A stretch of 64,000 nucleotides of DNA from contig JAEWHP010000035.1 in assembly GCA_023387735.1 (NCBI GenBank), positions 396,081-460,080 on the forward strand, given 5' to 3'. The stretch comes from Pseudomonadota bacterium (GTDB taxonomy: Bacteria > Pseudomonadota > Alphaproteobacteria > Rhizobiales > Xanthobacteraceae). The notes beneath the pieces are model-generated. The model saw only the letters and a list, made by a program, of their open reading frames with translations, searched no databases and was not told where the DNA came from. The position numbers were made by a program, and so were the translations under genes. Positions 33,016 through 41,777 of this stretch are shown here, piece after piece. The first letter of the stretch is position 1, and every line of letters begins with the position of its first letter.

Positions 33016-33795
33016 ATGAGCATCTTCGACCTCTCCGGCCGCACGGCGGTCATCACCGGCGGCAATGGCGGCATCGGCCTCGGCATCGCGCAGGCGCTGA
33101 ACGCCCAAGGCTGCAACGTCTCGATCTGGGGCCGCAACGCCGAGAAGAACAAGAGCGCGGCCGCCACCATGGCTGCCGGCCCCGGCAAGGTCGATACCGT
33201 GATCTGTGACGTCTCCGATCCCGCTTCCGTCAAGGCCGCGATCAAGTCCACGCTCGACAAGTTCGGCCGGGTCGACGGCTGCTTCGCCAATGCCGGCATC
33301 GGCGGCGGGGGACGGCGCGCCTTCATCGACCGTACCGAGGAAGAGTGGCGGCGCATGTTCGCGACCAATCTCGACGGCGTATTCCACGTGTTCCAGGCCG
33401 CCGCCCGCCACATGACCGAGCGCGCCGAGGCCGGCGACAAGTTCGGCCGGCTGGTGGCGACCTCGAGCCTGGCATCGCTGTTCGGCACCGCGCGTAACGA
33501 ACACTATGCCGGCACCAAGGCGGCGCTGAACGCGCTGTGCCGCGCGCTCGCGGTCGAGCTCGCGCGCTACGGCGTCACCGCGAACGCGATCCTGCCCGGC
33601 TGGATCAAGAGCGACATGACCGCCGGCATCATGGGCAACGAGAAATTCGTCGCCAACGTCATGCCGCGCATCCCGGTGCGCCGCTTCGGCGAACCGAGCG
33701 ATTTCGGCGGCATCGCCGTCTACATCATGAGCCAGGCGTCGTCGTATCACACGGCGGATTGCTTCGTGATCGACGGCGGCTATACGGCGTTTTGA
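33016..33795 (+). CDS. SDR family oxidoreductase
   Basis: A 259-residue classical SDR. Cofactor loop TGGNGGIGLG (14-23), NAGIGGGG, and the catalytic set in SSLASLFGTARNEHYAGTKAAL (Ser, Tyr-x3-Lys). The C-terminus SYHTADCFVIDGGYTAF is standard. Starts at the ATG at 33016. It is divergent from the crotonase/kinase/DUF6285 operon across 183 bp and could share regulation. A LvaD-like role, reducing a keto acyl-CoA to the hydroxyacyl-CoA used by the kinase, would fit, but substrate specificity is not visible. Confidence 0.85.
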   Translation: MSIFDLSGRTAVITGGNGGIGLGIAQALNAQGCNVSIWGRNAEKNKSAAATMAAGPGKVDTVICDVSDPASVKAAIKSTLDKFGRVDGCFANAGIGGGGRRAFIDRTEEEWRRMFATNLDGVFHVFQAAARHMTERAEAGDKFGRLVATSSLASLFGTARNEHYAGTKAALNALCRALAVELARYGVTANAILPGWIKSDMTAGIMGNEKFVANVMPRIPVRRFGEPSDFGGIAVYIMSQASSYHTADCFVIDGGYTAF

Positions 33796-33816
33796 GGCTT
33801 GGCGCGCAGCCTGCAC

Positions 33817-33940
33817 CGTCATTCCGGGGCTCGCGAAGCGAGAACCCGGAATCTATCTGGCGGCAAGCTCAGTGGTGAAATGGATTCTCAGATGTGCAAT
33901 TGCACATCATAGTTCGCGCCGAGAGGCGCGCCCCGGAATG
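33817..33940. repeat. Intergenic inverted repeat, family A, long variant
   Basis: CGTCATTCCGGGGC begins and GCCCCGGAATGAC ends the element. It contains CTCGCGAAGCGAG and GATGTGCAATTGCACATC units and about 35 bp of non-repeat sequence. It lies between the convergent SDR and htpX genes. Confidence 0.75.
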
Positions 33941-33951
33941 ACTGACCCAGC

Positions 33952-34893
33952 TCACCCCCACGGACCGCGTGAGGACGACGCCCGGCCCCACGGACCGCGG
34001 CGCGGGTAGTTGCCACGCGAATTGACAGAAAGCGTTCCGCCCTGAGCGCCCATCTGCGCCGCAAGCTGCTGCAACGCGGCGATGCGGTTCTCGGTCGCGG
34101 GGTGCGTCGTGAACAGGTTGTCGACGCCGTGGCCCGACAGCGGGTTGATGATGAACATGTGCGCGGTTGCCGGGTTGCGCTCCGCCTCCGGGTTCGGCAC
34201 CTGATGCGCGGCGTTGGCGATCTTGGCCAGCGCGGACGCCAGCCACATCGGCTGGCCGCAGATCCGCGCGCCGAGATCGTCGGCGGCGTATTCGCGCGTC
34301 CGGCTGATCGCCATCTGCACCAGCATGGCGCCGAGCGGTGCCAAAATCATCAGCGCGATCGAGCCGATGACGCCGAGACCGTTATTGCTGTTGCGATTGC
34401 CGCCGAAGAACATACCGAACTGCGCCACCATCGAGATCGCGCCGGCGATCGTCGCTGTGATGGTCATCAGCAGCGTGTCGTGGTTCTTGATGTGCGCGAG
34501 CTCGTGCGCGATCACGCCGGCGAGTTCCTCGCGGCTGAGCGAATGCATCAGGCCCCTGGTGACGGCGACCGCCGCGTTCTGCGGATTGCGCCCGGTGGCA
34601 AACGCGTTGGGCTGCTCCTCGTCCATGATGAACACGCGCGGCATCGGCAGGCCGGCGCGGCCGGCAAGCTCAGCCACGAGATTGAATAGGTCCGGCGCCG
34701 TTCGCTGGTCGACCTCGTGGGCGCCGTACATCGACAGCACCATACGGTCCGAATTCCAGTAAGCGAACAGGTTGGTCGCGGCGGCGATCACGAGCGCGAT
34801 CAGGGCACCGTTGGCGCCGCCGATCAGATAGCCGACGCCCATGAAGAGGCCGGTAAGACCGGCCAACAGAATGGCAGTCTTCAGATAGCTCAT
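33952..34893 (-). CDS. htpX: Protease HtpX
   Basis: A 313-residue inner-membrane zinc protease of family M48B that degrades misfolded membrane proteins. N-terminal membrane segments span about residues 5-24 and 28-46. The zinc motif HELAH has His130, Glu131 and His134, and the third ligand is Glu201 in SRTREYAADD. Two more hydrophobic segments follow at about 143-163 and 175-195. The C-terminus has two RGPWG copies. The length is slightly above E. coli HtpX. It stands alone, away from other stress genes. Confidence 0.95.
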   Translation of the reverse strand: MSYLKTAILLAGLTGLFMGVGYLIGGANGALIALVIAAATNLFAYWNSDRMVLSMYGAHEVDQRTAPDLFNLVAELAGRAGLPMPRVFIMDEEQPNAFATGRNPQNAAVAVTRGLMHSLSREELAGVIAHELAHIKNHDTLLMTITATIAGAISMVAQFGMFFGGNRNSNNGLGVIGSIALMILAPLGAMLVQMAISRTREYAADDLGARICGQPMWLASALAKIANAAHQVPNPEAERNPATAHMFIINPLSGHGVDNLFTTHPATENRIAALQQLAAQMGAQGGTLSVNSRGNYPRRGPWGRASSSRGPWG

Positions 34894-35206
34894 TGTCGTC
34901 TCCTAAGCCCCCCGGCGGAACGCCGCGGCTGGTATCCCAGAAGTAGGAACTCACCCGGCCGCGCTTCAAGAGGCCGCGGTGCGTCGTCGCGCCGCGCCGG
35001 GTGGAAGGAACGGCCGCGCGCGGGGTTAACAGGCCGTAATCTGCAGGCTTCCGGCAACTCTGCTGCCTCCGAACGGTTAACGCGCGCCTGCTTGTGCAAC
35101 GCCAACGGCGCCGTCTAGAGTGCCCGCCGACGGCAGTCGGAGCCCTCGAAGAGTGCAAACGCATCAAAGGCTGCTCGTCCTTGAAAAACCGGGAGGTATC
35201 GAAGAG
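34894..35206. other. 313-bp intergenic region between divergent htpX and VOC genes
   Basis: No gene recognised. It must hold both promoters. Two GTTAAC sites lie at 35025-35030 and 35076-35081, 51 bp apart. The rest is GC-rich with no clear repeat. The VOC gene is preceded by GGGAGGT at about 35191. Confidence 0.5.
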
Positions 35207-35587
35207 ATGTTTTCGCATGTGATGATCGGCACCAACGACCTCGAAAAGGCCAAGGCGTTCTATGACGCGCTGCTCGGCACGCTCGAGGTCCGGCCAGCCA
35301 AGGTGGACCGCCACCGCATTTTCTACTTCACCAAGACCGGAACGTTCTCGGTGTCGAAGCCGATCAACGGCCAGCCTGCGACCCCAGCCAATGGCGGCAC
35401 TATCGGCTTCCTGGCCAACTCCCCCGAACAGGCCGACGCCTTCCACGCGGCCGGCCTCGCCAATGGCGGCACGACCTGCGAAGACCCGCCGGGCGTTCGC
35501 GAAGGCCCCGCCGGCAAGCTCTACCTCGCCTACCTGCGCGATCTCGACGGCAACAAGATCTGCGCGATGCACCGGATGGCATCGTAA
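35207..35587 (+). CDS. VOC family protein (glyoxalase/bleomycin-resistance fold)
   Basis: A 126-residue single-module VOC protein: MFSHVMIGTNDLEKAKAFYD at the start and LYLAYLRDLDGNKICAMHR at the end. Candidate metal ligands are His4 and a residue near the C-terminus. The usual final Glu position (KxxE) reads Lys-Ile-Cys here, so metal binding is uncertain. The ATG at 35207 is fixed by GGGAGGT upstream. Monocistronic; substrate unknown. Confidence 0.8.
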   Translation: MFSHVMIGTNDLEKAKAFYDALLGTLEVRPAKVDRHRIFYFTKTGTFSVSKPINGQPATPANGGTIGFLANSPEQADAFHAAGLANGGTTCEDPPGVREGPAGKLYLAYLRDLDGNKICAMHRMAS

Positions 35588-35595
35588 GCCGTCGG

Positions 35596-35637
35596 CCTCA
35601 TCCCGAGGCGCCGCGAGGGCGGCGTCTCGCATGAGGG
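35596..35637. repeat. Partial family E inverted repeat
   Basis: CCTCATCCCGAGGCGCCGC and GGCGGCGTCTCGCATGAGG pair imperfectly. It appears to be one half of the longer family E element, directly after the VOC gene, and could act as its terminator. Confidence 0.55.
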
Positions 35638-35786
35638 TCCTGCAATACCGCTTGCCACGTGACGGAAAATCGCGCCGCTCCGCTCGCGCTTGTACAAGCC
35701 CTGCCCTCGCGTCTACATTCCCGCCAACGAGCCTGAGCGCGCGCCCGCAGACCGATGTGTCCTGCGCAAATGGGAGGAAATAATCC

Positions 35787-37061
<1,275 letters not shown>

Positions 37062-37071
37062 GCTGGTCTGC

Positions 37072-37158
37072 GTAGGGTGGGCAAAGGCGCGCGAGCGCCG
37101 TGCCCACCACACTGCACCCGGGCTGAATGGTGGGCACGCTGCGCTTTGCCCACCCTAC
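37072..37158. repeat. Intergenic inverted repeat, family C
   Basis: GTAGGGTGGGCAAAGGCGCG...GTGCCCACCA pairs with TGGTGGGCACGC...GCTTTGCCCACCCTAC. It lies between the ACAD and the flavin reductase genes on the same strand. Confidence 0.8.
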
Positions 37159-37178
37159 CAAAGCTGCGCGAGTCCCCC

Positions 37179-37799
37179 ATGCAATACGCCCCCAGCGACC
37201 TGAAACCCCGCGAGCGCTACAAGGTGCTCACCTCCTTCGTGCTGCCACGGCCGATCGCGTGGGTAACGACGATCGGCGCGACCGGCGTGGTCAACGCCGC
37301 GCCGTTCAGTTTTTTCAACGTGTTCTGCGAGGATCCGCCGCTGTGCATGTTCGCCGCCAACCTGCGGCCGGATGGCCGGATCAAGGATACCGTGATCAAC
37401 ATCCGCCGCACTGGCGAGTTCGTGGTCAACATGACCGACGAGCCGCTGGCGCGGGCGATGCACGATTCCAGCGGCGACTTCCCGCCCGATATCGGCGAGC
37501 CCGATTATTTGAACCTGAAGGTCGCGCCCTCGACGAAGATCGCAGCGCCGCGGCTGGCGGATGCGCCGTTTGCGATGGAATGCAAAACCTGGAAGGAAAT
37601 CGACGTCAACGGCGACCGGCTGCTGGTGATGGGCGAAGGCATCAACTTCCACATCCGCGACGAGTTGTGGGACCACGCCGCGATGCGCGTGCACATGGAC
37701 CGCTATCACCCGATCGGCCGCATGTTCGCCGACCGCTACTGCCGCACCGATGACCGCTTGGTGTTTCCGCCGGCCGAGGGAGCGAAGACCACCGTCTAG
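37179..37799 (+). CDS. Flavin reductase family protein (FMN-binding)
   Basis: A 206-residue protein of the flavin-reductase-like split-barrel fold: YKVLTSFVLPRPIAWVTTIG and VNAAPFSFFNVFCEDPP are the FMN-binding core, and IRRTGEFVVNMTDE and YHPIGRMFADRYCR are later landmarks. It reduces free or bound flavin with NAD(P)H, often for a monooxygenase partner, but no obvious partner is adjacent. The ATG at 37179 directly follows repeat DNA with only CGCGAG upstream. The upstream in-frame extension is repeat-derived. Only 19 bp separate it from the GNAT-GFA fusion gene, so they may be co-transcribed. Confidence 0.85.
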   Translation: MQYAPSDLKPRERYKVLTSFVLPRPIAWVTTIGATGVVNAAPFSFFNVFCEDPPLCMFAANLRPDGRIKDTVINIRRTGEFVVNMTDEPLARAMHDSSGDFPPDIGEPDYLNLKVAPSTKIAAPRLADAPFAMECKTWKEIDVNGDRLLVMGEGINFHIRDELWDHAAMRVHMDRYHPIGRMFADRYCRTDDRLVFPPAEGAKTTV

Positions 37800-37818
37800 A
37801 CACCGGAAGGAGAAGCAC

Positions 37819-38541
37819 ATGGCCGAAAGCTTCCGCGACAACGAAGCCCGCGAACGATTTGAGCTCGACGTCGAAGGGCACACCGCCTTCGTCACTTACC
37901 GGAAGTCGCCAGGCGCGATCACGCTCGTTCATACCGAAGTGCCACCGGAACTCGGCGGCAAGGGCGTCGGCTCGAAACTGGCGCGCGCGACGCTCGACGC
38001 GGTACGGGCACAGGCGCGCAAGCTGACGGTGGAATGCGATTTCATTCGCAATTTCATGTCCAAGCACGCTGAGTACAACGACCTGCTGGCGCCCGGTCAG
38101 CCAACGAACACCAACGCTGCGACATATACCGCCGGCTGCTTCTGCGGCGCTGTCGAGGTGGAAGCATCGGGCGCGCCGGTCTTTGCCGGCTACTGCCATT
38201 GCGCGGATTGCCAGGCCTGGTCGGCCGCGCCAGTCAATGCCTTCAGCCTGTGGAAGTCCGGCGACGTCCGCGTCACCAAGGGTGCGTCCGACATCGGTAC
38301 CTACAACAAGACCGAGAACTCCTACCGTAAATTCTGCAAGGTCTGCGGCGGCCATGTCATGACCGAGCATCCGCGCATGCGCCTGATCGACGTCTATGCC
38401 AATCTGCTGCGGGGATACACGCACCAGCCGACGCTGCATGTGAACTACGCAAGCAAGACGCTTTCGGTGAAAGACGGCTTGCCGAAATATGCCGACTTCC
38501 CTTCCGACCTGGGCGGCTCCGGAGAGAAATTGGCGGATTAA
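37819..38541 (+). CDS. Fusion protein: YjdJ-type N-acetyltransferase domain plus GFA zinc domain
   Basis: A 240-residue two-domain protein. Residues about 10-92 match small GNAT proteins of the YjdJ/Acetyltransf_CG type: HTEVPPELGGKGVGSKLARA is the acetyl-CoA loop and VECDFIRNFMSKHAEY the terminal helix. Residues about 104-230 are a GFA (glutathione-dependent formaldehyde-activating-like) domain with zinc cysteines Cys107, Cys109, Cys126, Cys128, Cys131, Cys173 and Cys176. Reading is continuous, with a linker of about 12 residues (APGQPTNTNAAT). The ATG has GGAAGGAG upstream. The two domains are usually separate genes. No function is known for the combination. Confidence 0.82.
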   Translation: MAESFRDNEARERFELDVEGHTAFVTYRKSPGAITLVHTEVPPELGGKGVGSKLARATLDAVRAQARKLTVECDFIRNFMSKHAEYNDLLAPGQPTNTNAATYTAGCFCGAVEVEASGAPVFAGYCHCADCQAWSAAPVNAFSLWKSGDVRVTKGASDIGTYNKTENSYRKFCKVCGGHVMTEHPRMRLIDVYANLLRGYTHQPTLHVNYASKTLSVKDGLPKYADFPSDLGGSGEKLAD

Positions 38542-38544
38542 GCC

Positions 38545-39297
38545 CTATGCCGGCCGATGCGCGCGCAGGAACGATCGGATCTGGCGCACCGCGAGCGGCA
38601 CCCTCTCCTTCGGCTCCTTCCACGGAAACAGGCTGACTTCCGCATTCGGCGCCAGCATCGCGCTCTCCATTGCGACCGCATAAGGGTGCGCCGGAATGTC
38701 GTCGGGCAGGATCAGGACCGGCGTCCGGCATTGACGCACGAAATCCCGCGTCACGGTGAAGACGAAATCCGGATCGGTGCGATACATCTTGGTCAGGAAT
38801 TTTTCCGCCTGCTCCATCGTGATGTCGGGCCGGCGCTCGACCAGCTGCGGCGCCCAGCCCTTGATGTTGCTGTCGTAGAACAGGTCGCGCATCTCGGGGC
38901 GCGAGCCTGACGGCATCGCCAGCACGCCGGCCACGACCCGATCCGGCGCGCGCTTGATCAGATTCCAGATCAGTGGGCCACCGATGCAGAAGCCCAGCAC
39001 CATGAACTTCTCGAAGCCGAGGTGATCCATCAGGGCGAGTTGGTCGTCGGTGTGGGAATCCCAGGGACGATCGATCTCAAGCGGCCCGGAGGATTGGCCG
39101 GGCGGCGCATTGCGCAGGTCGAACGCGATGCAGCGATACTCGTCGCCGAACTCCTTCATGGCGTTGAAGGGCGGATAGTCGCCGGTAATCCCCGAAATGT
39201 TCGAATTCAATCCGCCGCCGGCGATCAGCAGCAGCGGGAAGCCGGAACCGGCTTCCTCGTAGTGGATACGAACGGCGCCCTTTTCGAAGAAGCTCAT
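38545..39297 (-). CDS. Alpha/beta hydrolase with cysteine nucleophile
   Basis: A 250-residue alpha/beta-hydrolase. FPLLLIAGGGLNS gives the oxyanion loop and CIAFDLRNAPPGQSS the next strand. The nucleophile elbow is GFCIGG (Cys104), a cysteine where most family members carry serine, as in dienelactone hydrolase. Later LILPDDIPAHPY holds the candidate acid and His. Conserved segments suggest an intact enzyme. The gene is convergent with the GNAT-GFA gene (3 bp between stops). Possible substrates are enol lactones or activated esters. Confidence 0.82.
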   Translation of the reverse strand: MSFFEKGAVRIHYEEAGSGFPLLLIAGGGLNSNISGITGDYPPFNAMKEFGDEYRCIAFDLRNAPPGQSSGPLEIDRPWDSHTDDQLALMDHLGFEKFMVLGFCIGGPLIWNLIKRAPDRVVAGVLAMPSGSRPEMRDLFYDSNIKGWAPQLVERRPDITMEQAEKFLTKMYRTDPDFVFTVTRDFVRQCRTPVLILPDDIPAHPYAVAMESAMLAPNAEVSLFPWKEPKERVPLAVRQIRSFLRAHRPA

Positions 39298-39325
39298 GGT
39301 GTTTCCCCCTGCCCCAAAGCCCGCC

Positions 39326-40219
39326 TCACGCCTTCGAAGGCTCGCCGATCTTGTCCTGCGTCTTGGTATCGAAATCGCTGGCGTCGTGGCGCTCGTGGAG
39401 CTGGCTCGCGGGATCGCCCGAGATGCGATTGACCATGCGTCCGCGCTTTACTGCGGGACGTTTCGCGATCGCATCGGTCCAGCGCTGCACGTTCTTGTAT
39501 TCGTGCACCGACAGGAATTCGCCGGCGCCATAGACCAGGCCCTTTGCCAGCGCGCCGTACCACGGCCACGTCGCCATGTCGGCGATGGTGTATTCGTGGC
39601 CGGCAAGAAATTCGTTATCGGCCAGCCGCCGGTCGAGCACGTCGAGCTGACGCTTCACCTCCATGGCGTAGCGGTCGATGGCATATTCGATCTTGGTCGG
39701 CGCATACGCGTAGAAATGGCCGAAGCCGCCGCCGAGAAACGGCGCGCTGCCCATCTGCCAGAACAGCCATGACAGGCATTCGGCGCGCGCCTGGCCGCCG
39801 GCCGGCAGGAAGGCGCCGAACTTTTCGGCCAGATGCATCAGGATCGCGCCGGACTCGAACAGCCGGATCGGCTGCGGCCCGCTGCGGTCCATCAGCGCGG
39901 GAATTTTCGAATTAGGGTTGACCGCAACAAATCCGCTGCCGAACTGGTTGCCGTCGATCTTGATCAGCCACGCGTCGTATTCCGCGCCGCTGTGGCCGGC
40001 CGCGAGCAATTCCTCGAACATGACCGTGACCTTGACGCCGTTCGGCGTCGCCAGCGAATAGAGCTGGAATGGATGCTTGCCGACCGGCAACTCGGCCTCG
40101 TGCGTAGCGCCGGCGATCGGACGGTTGATGCTGGCGAAGCGGCCGCCGCTCGCCTTGTTCCAGGTCCACACTTTCGGCGGCACATATTCGGTCGGATCGG
40201 TGGTGGGGGCATCGGTCAT
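39326..40219 (-). CDS. yghU: Glutathione-dependent disulfide-bond oxidoreductase YghU-like
   Basis: A 297-residue glutathione transferase of the YghU/Nu class. The family-specific N-terminal arm (YVPPKVWTWNKASGGRFASI, INRPIAGATHEAELPVGKHP) precedes the thioredoxin domain (FQLYSLATPNGVKVTVMFEE, NPNSKIPAL, RLFESGAILMHLAEK). The helical C-terminal domain is WLFWQMGSAPFLGGGFGHFY. It binds two glutathiones and reduces disulfides or organic peroxides. It starts at the ATG at 40219 and lies 28 bp upstream of the alpha/beta hydrolase on the same strand, a probable two-gene unit. Confidence 0.92.
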   Translation of the reverse strand: MTDAPTTDPTEYVPPKVWTWNKASGGRFASINRPIAGATHEAELPVGKHPFQLYSLATPNGVKVTVMFEELLAAGHSGAEYDAWLIKIDGNQFGSGFVAVNPNSKIPALMDRSGPQPIRLFESGAILMHLAEKFGAFLPAGGQARAECLSWLFWQMGSAPFLGGGFGHFYAYAPTKIEYAIDRYAMEVKRQLDVLDRRLADNEFLAGHEYTIADMATWPWYGALAKGLVYGAGEFLSVHEYKNVQRWTDAIAKRPAVKRGRMVNRISGDPASQLHERHDASDFDTKTQDKIGEPSKA

Positions 40220-40445
40220 CGGTTCGGCTCCAGGCTTCTCTCGGCCATGCTTTTTGGGGTGGTCTGCCGCACGGCGGAACTGTGGTGCATCCTATATCAG
40301 TCGTGCCAGTCACCGCTACAAGAGCGCCGGCAAAAGGCGCCACGCGAGAGAACTCGGAGCAATGCCAACTCGGAGCAATGCTTCTGTGGCTGGCACAGCC
40401 GGGATCGGCAATAATGGATGCGTCACCACAGCGAGATCCATCCGA

Positions 40446-41597
40446 ATGCTGCCATCACAGCGCACCCTGTTCGATATCCCGCGCCATATCTGCTACCTCA
40501 ATGCCGCCTCCTACAGCCCGCTGCCGCTGCGGACGTTGGAAGCCGGCCGTGCCGCGGTCGGCCGCAAGGGCGCGCCCTGGACGATCGAGGCCAGCTTTGC
40601 CAACGCGCAGCATGAACGGGCGCGCACCGCGGCCGCACGGCTGATCCATGCCGAGCCTGCCGACATCGCGCTGATCCCTTCGGTCAGCTATGGCGTGGCG
40701 ACCGCGGCGAAGCTTCTGTCGCCCGGCCGCGGCACGCGCGTCCTCGTTCTGGAAAACGATCACTCCTCGCCTGTACTGGAATGGCATTTGCGGGCCGAGG
40801 CACAAGGCTTTGCCGTCGAGACGGTCAAGCAACCGATCAATGCCGACTGGACATCGGCGATCCTCGAAAGCATCGAGCGAAATGGTGCCGCACCTGTCAG
40901 CCTGGCCTCGATCTCCTCGGTGCACTGGTCGGATGGCGGACTGATCGACATCGAGAAAATCGGCGCGGCGCTTCGGCAGCGAGGCGGCGCCTTTCTCGTG
41001 GACGCGACGCAAGGCGCCGGCGTGCTGGCGATGGATGTGCAGCGGCTCGATCTGGATTTTGTGATCTTCCCGACCTACAAATGGCTGCTTGGGCCATACG
41101 GCCGCACTTTTCTCTACGTTGCGAAGCGTCATCAGGGCGGCATTCCGCTGGAGCAGACCTCCGCCGGCCGCCGCAACGTGCGCGCCGAAAACGCGGTGTA
41201 TTTCGGCGACCTCGATTACGTCGGCGATGCCAGGCGTTTCGACATGGGCGAGCGCGACCACTTCATCTCGATGGAGATGGCCGCGATCGGCATGGAGATG
41301 CTGGCCGATTGGGGGGCGGCAGCCGTCGCGCAACGCCTTGCGATGCTGACGGAGCGGATCGCGGCAGGCGTGCGCGGGCTCGGCGTCGGGATGCCGGAGC
41401 CGCATCTGCGGGCGCCGCACATTTTGAGCCTTGCGTTCAAGGGCGGCATGCCGGCGGGACTCGTCGAGGGATTGGCCAGCGAAGGCATCTATGTCGCCCC
41501 GCGTCTGGGGCGCATGCGTGTGTCACCCCACGTCTATAATGACGAGGCCGATGCCGACCGCTTTGTCGAGGTGTTGAAGCGTCGGCTGCACGAATGA
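40446..41597 (+). CDS. Class V aminotransferase (PLP-dependent, isopenicillin epimerase/cysteine desulfurase-like)
   Basis: A 383-residue PLP enzyme. Phosphate and cofactor contacts are SVSYGVATAAKLL and FLVDATQGAGVL (Asp186), and the Schiff-base Lys212 lies in FPTYKWLLGPYG. The C-terminal domain ends RMRVSPHVYNDEADADRFVE. There is no Cys-containing mobile loop typical of IscS, so a true desulfurase is unlikely; a racemase, kynureninase-like or aminotransferase role is possible. The ATG at 40446 matches the start of homology (LPSQRTLFDIP), although no good Shine-Dalgarno precedes it. It is divergent from yghU. Confidence 0.82.
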   Translation: MLPSQRTLFDIPRHICYLNAASYSPLPLRTLEAGRAAVGRKGAPWTIEASFANAQHERARTAAARLIHAEPADIALIPSVSYGVATAAKLLSPGRGTRVLVLENDHSSPVLEWHLRAEAQGFAVETVKQPINADWTSAILESIERNGAAPVSLASISSVHWSDGGLIDIEKIGAALRQRGGAFLVDATQGAGVLAMDVQRLDLDFVIFPTYKWLLGPYGRTFLYVAKRHQGGIPLEQTSAGRRNVRAENAVYFGDLDYVGDARRFDMGERDHFISMEMAAIGMEMLADWGAAAVAQRLAMLTERIAAGVRGLGVGMPEPHLRAPHILSLAFKGGMPAGLVEGLASEGIYVAPRLGRMRVSPHVYNDEADADRFVEVLKRRLHE

Positions 41598-41618
41598 TGG
41601 GTAAAACGTGCTAATCAT

Positions 41619-41726
41619 CAGACCCTCATGGGGAGGAGGCGCATAGCGCCGTCTCGAACCATGTGGCCCCGCTGGTGCCATTCATCCTTCGAGACGCCGC
41701 TACGCGGCTCCTCAGGATGAGGTCTG
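41619..41726. repeat. Intergenic inverted repeat, family E
   Basis: The outer CAGACCCTCAT pairs with ATGAGGTCTG. Inside, GGCGCATAGCGCC and GAGACGCCGCTACGCGGC form further hairpins. It lies between the convergent aminotransferase and monooxygenase genes. Confidence 0.75.
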
Positions 41727-41777
41727 ACGCTTGTATGGAAGGCAAAGCGTGGCGTGGCCACCCTGCGAAAGCCGCAC

